Of a stretch of DNA of 55,261 nt, positions 1 through 8,171 are shown piece by piece (positions within the stretch are counted from its first letter, which is position 1; each line of letters opens with the position of its first letter). The position numbers and the translations under genes were made by a program. Below the pieces are notes generated by a model. The model was not told where the DNA came from and did not search any database. It saw only the letters and a program-made list of their open reading frames with translations. The DNA is taken from the IMG/VR virus record IMGVR_UViG_3300009159_000087, positions 1 to 55,261 of that record. One strand, written 5' to 3'. The DNA is from a virus.

Positions 1-3000
1 ACCTAATGCACCACGTGTATTTTCACCCCATGTCCATAATGATCCATCAGTCTTAACTGCTGCAGTATGCCTTTGGCTAACACCTACTTGTTTCCAATTG
101 GTCAATGTACCTACTTGAACTGGTGATGAGTAATATGTAGTGTTTTGATTACCTAACATACCATTAGCATTATATCCCCACGCATACAGTCCAGCATCTA
201 AGAATAATTCTTTTCGAACAAACATGTCATCAAAGTCTACTAGTGTGCCTGATACAGAACCATCATAGTTTAATATAGGGAATTTGTAACCTGAATTACC
301 TGGTGTTCGATAAGTAAATGAAGATGTTGTTCCTGAACCTGCCGAGTTTGTAACTGCTACTGTTTTTGAACCAAGACTGTGTGTAGGTGCAGTAGCGATA
401 ATTGTAAAATCATCTACAATTATAAAAGATGCTGATACTCCACCAAAAGTTACACTTGATGTTGAATTAAATGAAGATCCAGATATTGTAACCACAGTTC
501 CAATGGCACCTGAAGAAGGTGAAACCGAAAACGCATCGGCAGCGCCAAATGCAAAATAATTAATAATAATAATACCGCTTTTACCAGCACCTCCAGCAGC
601 ACCACCTAAAATAGAATTAGGTCCTCCACCGCCTCCACCGCCGTATGATCCACCATCACCACCTGCGGCTCCGCCTCCACCTCCACCGCCGCCACCGCCA
701 CCAATATAATCTAAGATATCAATACCATCTCCACCGGTACCACCTCCACCTGAGCCGGCATTAGCTGGACCACCACCGCCACCATTAGATCCAGAACCAC
801 TAGAAAGAGCACCACCGCCAGAACCTTGTGCATTATTACCACCAGTAGCTCCTGTACCACCAGCAGTACCGCCTCCGTTACCACCACCAGAACCTGGACT
901 TGCAACGCCATTACCACCAGAACCACCAGCGCCTAGAGGTCCGCCAGCACCACCGCCGCCACCTCCGTAGTTAGATCCTCCACCTGATCGGCCTGAACCG
1001 CCAGCTCCACCGTTAAATGTAGTGCCTACACCTGCAGTGCCTCCAGTGCCAGTACCACCCCTAGCTCCTCCGCCACCACCACCTGCTGTAGATGCCCCAG
1101 AGTTCCATGATGTTGTTCCACCAGTACCACCCGCAGTGCCAGAACCGGTACCAGAACCTGCGGAACCTGCCGCTCCTATTGCATAAGTGATGCTCGTTGA
1201 AGGTGACGATACAAAATTAGTAATTTTTGTATACCCTCCACCACCACCGCCACCGCCAGCGCCAGTGCCAGAAGTAGCACCACCACCACCGCCACCACCA
1301 CCACCAAAAAGATGAATAGTGTTGTTGGAATTATTCCAATTCGATGGAATAGAATAACTAGTGCCTGAAGACAATACAATTAGAACTGAACTAGTATTAT
1401 TATTAAGCCATCCAGTTGAACTAATAAGTTGTCCATAAGAAACTGTTCCGTTTGCTGAAGATAGTGTTATGTTTGTTACATATGTGTAATTTGTTGTAAA
1501 TGAGTTTGCAGAAGATAAAGTTGCTATTGAAGCGCTTGACGATTTTAAAGTAAAGATGTTTCCAGAAGTACCATCAATATTAAAATTTGGGCAAGTAAGT
1601 GTAGTTCCAGCAGTAATAACAATAGTGTGTGCTACAGTTTTAGTGCTTGATAATGTTGTAATTGTGCATCCAGCGCTAATAGTTGTAGTGGATATTCCTG
1701 TAGTTCCACCTATAGTTAATTCATTAAACGTTTGTCCGGAGCCAGGTGTAAAGGTTCTTGCAGTAGTAGAAGTATCAGACAAAATAATATTTGTGGTTCC
1801 AGAACTAAATGTAAGCCCTGTTGTAGTACCAGTATTCCATACAGTGCCTGTACCAGATAATGTCCATGTGCCAGAACCCATAGTAAGTGTTCTAGTATTG
1901 CTGTTACTAGAAGCGAATGTGCTTGCGGATACATTAAATGTGCTTCCATTTAAAGTACCATTAGTTAAAGTAAGTGCTCCTGTAGTGACAAAATTACTAC
2001 CTAATGTTGCTGTAATTCCAACACCATCAATAGTTAAAGGAGATGCCATAGAAATACTGTTTGTAGAAATTGTACCTGTGCCAGCAATTGTTACGGCTCC
2101 TGTAGCACTCCATACAGTAGTTGCTGAAAGAGTTAGGTTTCCATAAATACCTATAGTACCTGTGCTGCTAAATGTAAACGATGATCCAGTAGTAACTAAA
2201 CCTTTACAATATAAGGCACCTGTTAATGTAACTGTTCCCGATCCAGAACTTCCATTAAAATAAACAACATCATCACTAGTTGGAGCTAAAGCACCGGATG
2301 CTCCTCCAGATGAAACTGACCAGTTAGTTCTACTAGTGCTAGACCAAGTTCCAGCACCACCTACCCAGTAACGATCAACAGTTGAAACATAAGTAATTAA
2401 AATAAGACCACCGCCACCTGAAACGTTAGCTGATCCTCCACCAGCGCCACCGCCATATGAACCACCAGCACCTCCAGTGCCTTTTATACCTATAACATTA
2501 GTTCCGGCACCACCACCGCCACCACCAGGACCATATGCAACTCCATCTATAGTATAAATGGTTGATGTAGTACCAGCACTACTATTTCCAGCATTACCAG
2601 CTCCACCACCAGGAGATCCACCAGCGCCACCACTACCACCGGCAGTACCAGCGGTACCTCCATTTGCACCACCACCACCGCCGCCAGTTGCACTGTTGCC
2701 AGCTGCTGAACCTGCACCACCAGTTGCACCAGCTCCACTAGGTCCTGCTGCACCACCGCCGCCACCAGCAGCAGAGTTATTTGCAGTTGAAAATCCAGCT
2801 CCTCCTGTACCACCATCAAATTTGGTTGTACCTACAGAGGCAGATGCTAATCCACCGGCGCCAGGAGTAATAGATGTTGCGGTTGAATTTCCACCAGCTT
2901 TAGCTAAAACACCTTGAGTTGTTAATGTAGGAGCGGCCGCTGAAGCTATGTTAGCCCATGTATCAGTAGCGGCAATTGCTCCACTACCACCAACACCTAC

Positions 3001-3213
3001 TTGATAATTAAGAGTTGCACCAACTGTAAAGCCTGTGACTGAAATTGTTTTAGCATAAGCACCACCACCAGCACCACCATTACCAGTATTTACGGTAGAA
3101 GATCCACCACCAGCACCAATAGCCTCTATAGAAACTAAACTTACAAAATCCGTAGGAACTTGCCAGCTGCTAGTACCTGATGTAAATGCAACGGTTCTAT
3201 TAATTGTTGCCAT
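1..3213 (-). CDS. Glycine-rich / beta-helix / IPT-TIG / RCC1 adhesin, partial at 3' end
   Basis: The reading frame opens at an ATG (3211-3213) behind an AAGGAAAA Shine-Dalgarno and stays open to base 1, so about 1071 residues are visible and the C-terminus lies outside the window. Seen in order: a glycine-rich domain (about 1-270) starting like the two paralogues to its right (TSSWQVPTDFVSLVSIEAIG); a Ser/Thr-rich repetitive region (about 270-605) opening with a YWVGGAGTW motif, probably a beta-helix; a second glycine-rich domain (about 610-885); an IPT/TIG-like Ig domain (about 890-970); and the first RCC1-type blades (from about 1000), cut at the edge after two. Inference: a distal tail adhesin. 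Poly-glycine domains are known in T-even gp38-type receptor-binding tips. Function confidence is moderate; the reading frame itself is secure. Confidence 0.85.
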   Translation of the reverse strand, partial: MATINRTVAFTSGTSSWQVPTDFVSLVSIEAIGAGGGSSTVNTGNGGAGGGAYAKTISVTGFTVGATLNYQVGVGGSGAIAATDTWANIASAAAPTLTTQGVLAKAGGNSTATSITPGAGGLASASVGTTKFDGGTGGAGFSTANNSAAGGGGGAAGPSGAGATGGAGSAAGNSATGGGGGGANGGTAGTAGGSGGAGGSPGGGAGNAGNSSAGTTSTIYTIDGVAYGPGGGGGGAGTNVIGIKGTGGAGGSYGGGAGGGSANVSGGGGLILITYVSTVDRYWVGGAGTWSSTSRTNWSVSSGGASGALAPTSDDVVYFNGSSGSGTVTLTGALYCKGLVTTGSSFTFSSTGTIGIYGNLTLSATTVWSATGAVTIAGTGTISTNSISMASPLTIDGVGITATLGSNFVTTGALTLTNGTLNGSTFNVSASTFASSNSNTRTLTMGSGTWTLSGTGTVWNTGTTTGLTFSSGTTNIILSDTSTTARTFTPGSGQTFNELTIGGTTGISTTTISAGCTITTLSSTKTVAHTIVITAGTTLTCPNFNIDGTSGNIFTLKSSSASIATLSSANSFTTNYTYVTNITLSSANGTVSYGQLISSTGWLNNNTSSVLIVLSSGTSYSIPSNWNNSNNTIHLFGGGGGGGGGATSGTGAGGGGGGGGYTKITNFVSSPSTSITYAIGAAGSAGSGTGSGTAGGTGGTTSWNSGASTAGGGGGGARGGTGTGGTAGVGTTFNGGAGGSGRSGGGSNYGGGGGGAGGPLGAGGSGGNGVASPGSGGGNGGGTAGGTGATGGNNAQGSGGGALSSGSGSNGGGGGPANAGSGGGGTGGDGIDILDYIGGGGGGGGGGGAAGGDGGSYGGGGGGGPNSILGGAAGGAGKSGIIIINYFAFGAADAFSVSPSSGAIGTVVTISGSSFNSTSSVTFGGVSASFIIVDDFTIIATAPTHSLGSKTVAVTNSAGSGTTSSFTYRTPGNSGYKFPILNYDGSVSGTLVDFDDMFVRKELFLDAGLYAWGYNANGMLGNQNTTYYSSPVQVGTLTNWKQVGVSQRHTAAVKTDGSLWTWGENTRGALG

Positions 3214-3268
3214 TTATTTTCCTTATGCTAGTGTTTTTATTGCAACAGCGTCTCAAATATGCCATAGT

Positions 3269-5377
3269 TTATATGTATCCGTCTTGAATTGCGATTGATC
3301 CTGATACTGCTTTCCACGTAGTTAATGTCCCTACTTGAACTGGTGATGAGAAATATGCTGTGTTATTTAAACCTATTTGACCATATGAATTATTTCCCCA
3401 ACCCCATAAAGTTCCATCAGTCTTTAGTGCTAATGTTGCATAACCTGATCCTGTAGCAACTGCTTTCCAGTTAGTTAATGCCCCTACTTGAACAGGTGAT
3501 GAATAGTTTCTAGTATTATTTATACCGAGTATACCGAGACTATTATCTCCCCATGCCCATAATGTACCATCTGTTTTTATAGCATGTATACTATTAGATG
3601 AACTTCCAGGATAAAGTTGTTTCCAATTTGTCAATGAACCAACTTGAACCGGTGATGAATATGATGTTCTATTTCCAATACCTAACTGTCCACTTGAATT
3701 ATCTCCCCACGCCCATAATGTACCATCTGTTTTTATAGCGTATGTTGCAGATTTACAAACTACTTGTTTCCATGTTGTTAATGTTCCTACTTGTACCGGA
3801 CTTGAATAGTTTGTGATATTACCAACACCTAATTGTCCATTGAGATTATATCCCCAGGTCCATAGTGTACCATATGTCTTGATTGCTGCAACAGCATAAC
3901 TATTAGTAGTGGATACTTGTTTCCAATTTGTCAATGCTCCAATTTGAACAGGTGATGATATATCTATTAAAGAATTATTACCTACTTGCCCAAACGCAGA
4001 ATTACGTCCCCATCCCCATAACGTACCATCAGTCTTAATAGCTATGCAAGTATAAACCCCCATTTCTACTTGTTTCCAGTTTGTCAATGCCCCTACTTGA
4101 ACAGGAGATGAATAAGAGACAGTATTACTAAGTCCTAATGCACCAGCAAACCCAACCCCCCATGTCCATAGTGTACCATCTGTCTTGATTGCTGCAACTT
4201 GGCCTGTATTTTGATTACTGCTTACTTGCTTCCAATTAGTTAATGAACCAACTTGAACAGGTGATGAATAATATGTAGTGTTACCATTACCTAATTGACC
4301 TGTATCATTAACTCCCCAACCCCACAATCCTGGTGCCGTTCTGTTACCTGTGCTTGATGCTATGTTAGGATAAACATCGAGTAAATAATCCTTTGTGATA
4401 TATCGTGAACCTAAATCTTGTGTATTATTTGTATTAGGGTCTGTCGTTCTAAATCCTGTTCCTGGTTGGTATGGTATATTGCCTTGACCAGTTGCTGAAA
4501 CATTATATGTGAATACGATGATGCCTTGAGCGCCATTAGTGCCACTGCCTGAACCGCCACCACCATACAATCCACCAACACCATTGCCTCCATCACCACC
4601 TCCACCAGAACCTGCTGTTGCTGAATTAGAAGATTGTGTCCAATAACTTCCTGTGCCACCTGCGCCGCCATCACCACCAAATGTGCCTCCACCACCACCA
4701 CCACCGCCAGTTCCCGCAGTGCCACTAGTAGCATTAATTGCATTAGTACCAGCAGTACCGCCACCGGTGCCACTGCCACCATTACCACCTGAACCTCCGT
4801 TTGTCGATGTAGCAGTTCCAGCATTATTTCCTGCAGCTAATAATGAAGCACCACCGCCACCGCCACCTTTACCTTGACCGGTTCCAAAAGCTGCGCTACC
4901 ATTACCGCCGATACCACCTGGACCTGCAGCACCACCGCCACCACCGGCTGAAGTACCTCCAGGATTGCCTCCAGTTCCTCCAGAGAATGCTCCTGTAATA
5001 GGTATACATGATGCTGACGCACCACCAGAACCTCCAGAATTGCCACCACCACCGCCACCTTTGGCTAAACAACCTTGTGTATTTAATGTTGGTGCAGCGT
5101 TAGAGGCTGCATTGAACCATGAATCGCCTCCTGCGGTACCGGTACTACCACCAACGCCGAATATTCCTACTGAATAATATGCTGTACCACCCGCAACTAA
5201 ACTTGTAACTGATGTAGATTTTGCATATGCACCTCCACCACCACCACCATTTGATGTAGAACTTCCACCACCTCCGCCACCACCAATAGCCTCGACGGAT
5301 ACTAGTGATGCGAAATCAACAGGTACCGTGAATGTACCGGCACCAATTGTGGTTATAAAGACGACTTTTTGTGCCAT
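3269..5377 (-). CDS. Glycine-rich adhesin with seven RCC1 beta-propeller repeats
   Basis: A 702-residue protein in two parts. Residues 1 to about 290 are a glycine-rich domain of GG/GGG tracts broken by small residues, with the N-terminal signature FTVPVDFASLVSVEAIG. Residues about 345-702 hold seven consecutive RCC1-type repeats of about 50 residues (TLWxWGxNxxGQLG ... SSPVQVGxLTNWKQV ... AIKTDG). Seven is the blade number of the RCC1 propeller, so a closed propeller is expected. It lies 3 bases after the stop of the DUF4376-like gene and is paralogous to the genes on either side of that pair. Inferred role: receptor-binding tail adhesin. RCC1 repeats here are read as a structural scaffold, not a nucleotide-exchange factor. 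Confidence 0.85.
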   Translation of the reverse strand: MAQKVVFITTIGAGTFTVPVDFASLVSVEAIGGGGGGGSSTSNGGGGGGAYAKSTSVTSLVAGGTAYYSVGIFGVGGSTGTAGGDSWFNAASNAAPTLNTQGCLAKGGGGGGNSGGSGGASASCIPITGAFSGGTGGNPGGTSAGGGGGAAGPGGIGGNGSAAFGTGQGKGGGGGGASLLAAGNNAGTATSTNGGSGGNGGSGTGGGTAGTNAINATSGTAGTGGGGGGGGTFGGDGGAGGTGSYWTQSSNSATAGSGGGGDGGNGVGGLYGGGGSGSGTNGAQGIIVFTYNVSATGQGNIPYQPGTGFRTTDPNTNNTQDLGSRYITKDYLLDVYPNIASSTGNRTAPGLWGWGVNDTGQLGNGNTTYYSSPVQVGSLTNWKQVSSNQNTGQVAAIKTDGTLWTWGVGFAGALGLSNTVSYSSPVQVGALTNWKQVEMGVYTCIAIKTDGTLWGWGRNSAFGQVGNNSLIDISSPVQIGALTNWKQVSTTNSYAVAAIKTYGTLWTWGYNLNGQLGVGNITNYSSPVQVGTLTTWKQVVCKSATYAIKTDGTLWAWGDNSSGQLGIGNRTSYSSPVQVGSLTNWKQLYPGSSSNSIHAIKTDGTLWAWGDNSLGILGINNTRNYSSPVQVGALTNWKAVATGSGYATLALKTDGTLWGWGNNSYGQIGLNNTAYFSSPVQVGTLTTWKAVSGSIAIQDGYI
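3290..4335 (-). repeat. Seven RCC1-type repeats (coding)
   Basis: The translated strand repeats a unit of about 150 bases seven times. Each unit encodes LWxWG, a GQLG-like turn, SSPVQ(V/I)G, NWKQV and AIKTDG. The count matches a seven-bladed propeller. Confidence 0.85.
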
Positions 5378-5380
5378 TGA

Positions 5381-6022
5381 TTACTCAGTAATAGTAAGAG
5401 ATTTTAATGAAGATAATTCTGTTGCAGTTTCAATTGTTTCACCAATTGTTTTTTCCCAATCAAATTGAGTTTGAATGTGTGAACGAATTGCATCAACGAT
5501 ACTTTGAACATTTGCTTTAGTCAACGTGATAAATCCTTCTTTGAATTTCCAATTAACTGAATCTACACCAATCGAAGCAAGTAAAGAAACAAAGTTTGCC
5601 AACTCATCAGCATCAGTCGCTAATGTCACATCAGTTCCACCAATATTTAGGGTAGTTCCTAATAGTTGTTTACGTTGTCTTTCTAACTTTGCCACTTGTT
5701 TGAGTGATTCTTTAACATGAGAGATGTCTCTATCGAGAACATTGTAAACTTCTGAAGCTACATTGTTATCGTATGTGTAGAATGGACCAGCAAGTTGTTC
5801 ATAGATTGGATCATGAGCAGAACCTTCTGATGATGCGATAGGAAATATTTCAAATCCATCATTACAGTCTATGTAACCTGTTTCTGTGGGTGAGATAGTG
5901 TAAGCCGTTGCTTTTTCACCAGCATCAAACAGATCATTAAGTTCTGACTGAATAAATCTAGGACGCCATTCAATAGGTCCTAAAAGAACAGTTGTTTTGT
6001 TTTGAACGAGTAAGTATTTCAT
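5381..6022 (-). CDS. DUF4376-like tail fibre accessory protein
   Basis: A 213-residue protein with no glycine-rich or collagen segment, unlike its neighbours. The first about 85 residues (MKYLLVQNKTTVLLGPIEWR...) look like a short beta domain found at the start of phage tail-associated proteins. The second half, from about residue 95 (LKQVAKLERQRKQLLGTTLN), resembles DUF4376: a helix rich in K/R/E, then a beta element with GGTDVTLATD, then LTKANVQSIVDAIRSHIQTQFDWE. Such domains often lie beside tail fibre genes, where assembly or attachment roles are suspected. It sits between two paralogous adhesins, 3 bases from one and 31 from the other. The start is supported by an AGGAAAT site. The exact role is unknown. 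Confidence 0.7.
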   Translation of the reverse strand: MKYLLVQNKTTVLLGPIEWRPRFIQSELNDLFDAGEKATAYTISPTETGYIDCNDGFEIFPIASSEGSAHDPIYEQLAGPFYTYDNNVASEVYNVLDRDISHVKESLKQVAKLERQRKQLLGTTLNIGGTDVTLATDADELANFVSLLASIGVDSVNWKFKEGFITLTKANVQSIVDAIRSHIQTQFDWEKTIGETIETATELSSLKSLTITE

Positions 6023-6053
6023 ATTTTATTTCCTAAGTTTTTTTATTATATAT

Positions 6054-8171
6054 CTAGTTTAAATCCGTAAAGGTGATTCCTAATACATGGTTTCCACCAA
6101 ATGAAACATACTTCCAATTAGTCAAAGAACCAACTTGAATTGGTGAAGAATAATAAGATGTTGTTGCAGAATAATTTTGACCTAATTGGCCAAGAGCATT
6201 ACCGCCCCATGCCCATAAAGTGCCATCAGTTTTAATGGCTAAAGTTGAAGCTGTAACTCCATCATAGTTGGTAGATACTTGTTTCCAATTAGTTAATGTA
6301 CCTATTTGAATTGGTGATGAATAACTTGTTACAGTGCCATTGCCTAATTGACCGGTAGAATTTGATCCCCATGCCCATAATGTGCCATCAGTTTTAATGG
6401 CTAAACAATGTTGACCACCAGCGTATACTTGTTTCCAATTGTTTAATGCACCTATTTGAATTGGTGATGAATAATATGTTCTATTACCATTACCTAATTG
6501 TCCAAAAGCATTATATCCCCATGTCCATAAAGTGCCATCTGTTTTAACGGATGCCATCCATCCAGAAGAAGTTGTTCCTGGAAAAAATGCTGAAGATACT
6601 TGTTTCCAATTGTTTAATGCACCAACTTGAATTGGTGAAGAATAGTAATTATTAACACCAGCAGTTCCTAATGCTCCATTTTTATTACTACCCCAAACCC
6701 ATAAAGTGCCATCTAATTTTACTGCAGCACTTGATTGTTCAACAGCCGGAGAACCTTTATTCGCTGACACTTGTTTCCAATTGTTTAATGCACCTATTTG
6801 AATTGGTGATGAATAACTGGTTATATTGTTATTACCTAATTGACCGGCAGAATTTGATCCCCATGCCCATAATGTGCCATCAGTTTTAATAGCTAAACAA
6901 TATAAAATACCAGTAGATGTTTGTTTCCAGTTAGTTAATGCACCCACTTGAACAGGTGATGAATAGCTTGTTGTGTTACCAACACCTAATTGACCAGATC
7001 CGTTTACACCCCAAGACCATAATGTGCCATCGTTTTTTATCGCCGTTGAATAATTTGTAAAACCACCACTTTGAAATGACGATGCACTTACGTAACTCCA
7101 TGAAGCTAAAGAACCCACTTGAATAGGTGAAGAGTAATATGCAATATTGCCAAGTCCTAATGCACCCCCTGTACCAACTCCCCACGCAAACAATGTGCCA
7201 CCGACATACTTGTCAACCAACCACTGGTCTGTGACGTATTGATCGTCTAAGTCTATTGTGCCGAATACATCATCGGGTTTTTCGAAGCCTGAACCAACTC
7301 TAGCATAATATGTGAATACGATGATGCCTTGGGTACCAGAACTTGCGGTATTTGTAGCGGAATCACCGCCTCCGTAAAGTCCACCAAGTGCAGTGCTACC
7401 ACCCGCACCTCCGCCAGATCCGGCTGTTGCACCCGTTAAAGATGTCCAATATGTACCATCACCACCTCTACCACCACCATTAAGCAATCCACCACCACCG
7501 CCACCACCATTTGATCCGGGGCCACCTGGATCGCCTGCTGTACCAGATGTTTGACCTGCCGAAGCACCACCAGCACCAGTTACACCACTTGTTCCACTAA
7601 CACCATTTGTTCCTGCGACAGTTAATGTTGCACCTGATCCTCCACCACCATTTCGGCTACTTGGAGATGTAAGAACTGCGTTACCACCATTGCCTCCAAT
7701 GCCACCAGGTCCAGCAGCTCCACCACCTGCACCACCGTATGAAGAGGGGCCGGGTCCACCGGTTCCACCGTTTCCGCCCGCATATCTAAGGTCACCGGTA
7801 GAATTTGCAACTGTACCGCCAGCTCCACCAGCACCTGAGTTACCTGTGGTGCCGGTCCCTCCTGCTGCAGCTAATACTCCCGAAGTGCCACTTGATAAGT
7901 TTAATGTTGGAGACGCATTTGCTGTTGGGTTAAACCATGAAGACAATGCAACACCCACTCTAACAAAACAGGTTTGATTTGCAGTTAATGACATCGTGGT
8001 TGATTTGGCATAAGCACCACCGCCTCCACCACCACCAGCTTGAGCATTTACCGCACCAGCACCACCACCACCTATAGCCTCAACAGATACTAATGATTTA
8101 AAGTCACTAGGTATAGTATATGAATACTGTCCAATTGTGGTTAAAAATACGGTTTTGACTGGTGCTGGCAT
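6054..8171 (-). CDS. Glycine-rich adhesin with seven RCC1 beta-propeller repeats
   Basis: A 705-residue paralogue of the 702-residue adhesin to its left. Residues 1 to about 300 are a glycine-rich domain starting YSYTIPSDFKSLVSVEAIG. Residues about 325-705 carry seven RCC1-type repeats (LWAWGSNSxGQLG ... YYSSPIQIGxLNNWKQV ... AIKTDG), with extra loop residues in blades 1, 3, 4 and 7. Its start codon overlaps the stop of the upstream collagen/S74 fibre gene by one base (TAATG), so it is probably translationally coupled to it. Inferred role: distal adhesin or alternative receptor-binding protein. The loop-length differences between paralogues lie where a propeller would expose its ligand-binding face. 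Confidence 0.85.
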   Translation of the reverse strand: MPAPVKTVFLTTIGQYSYTIPSDFKSLVSVEAIGGGGAGAVNAQAGGGGGGGAYAKSTTMSLTANQTCFVRVGVALSSWFNPTANASPTLNLSSGTSGVLAAAGGTGTTGNSGAGGAGGTVANSTGDLRYAGGNGGTGGPGPSSYGGAGGGAAGPGGIGGNGGNAVLTSPSSRNGGGGSGATLTVAGTNGVSGTSGVTGAGGASAGQTSGTAGDPGGPGSNGGGGGGGLLNGGGRGGDGTYWTSLTGATAGSGGGAGGSTALGGLYGGGDSATNTASSGTQGIIVFTYYARVGSGFEKPDDVFGTIDLDDQYVTDQWLVDKYVGGTLFAWGVGTGGALGLGNIAYYSSPIQVGSLASWSYVSASSFQSGGFTNYSTAIKNDGTLWSWGVNGSGQLGVGNTTSYSSPVQVGALTNWKQTSTGILYCLAIKTDGTLWAWGSNSAGQLGNNNITSYSSPIQIGALNNWKQVSANKGSPAVEQSSAAVKLDGTLWVWGSNKNGALGTAGVNNYYSSPIQVGALNNWKQVSSAFFPGTTSSGWMASVKTDGTLWTWGYNAFGQLGNGNRTYYSSPIQIGALNNWKQVYAGGQHCLAIKTDGTLWAWGSNSTGQLGNGTVTSYSSPIQIGTLTNWKQVSTNYDGVTASTLAIKTDGTLWAWGGNALGQLGQNYSATTSYYSSPIQVGSLTNWKYVSFGGNHVLGITFTDLN
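6070..7205 (-). repeat. Seven RCC1-type repeats (coding)
   Basis: Seven units of about 150-170 bases encode the RCC1-like blade LWxWG / GQLG / SSPIQ(V/I)G / NWKQV / A(I/V)KxDG. Blades differ mainly in the loop between NWKQV and the next AIKTDG. Confidence 0.85.

Noticed and set aside
2558-2917. Plus-strand Pro/Ala-rich open frames opposite the glycine-rich domains
   Set aside because: Poly-Gly codons (GGN) on the minus strand read as poly-Pro or poly-Ala on the other strand. No ribosome sites, and the glycine-rich genes have clear starts, homologues and domain order.
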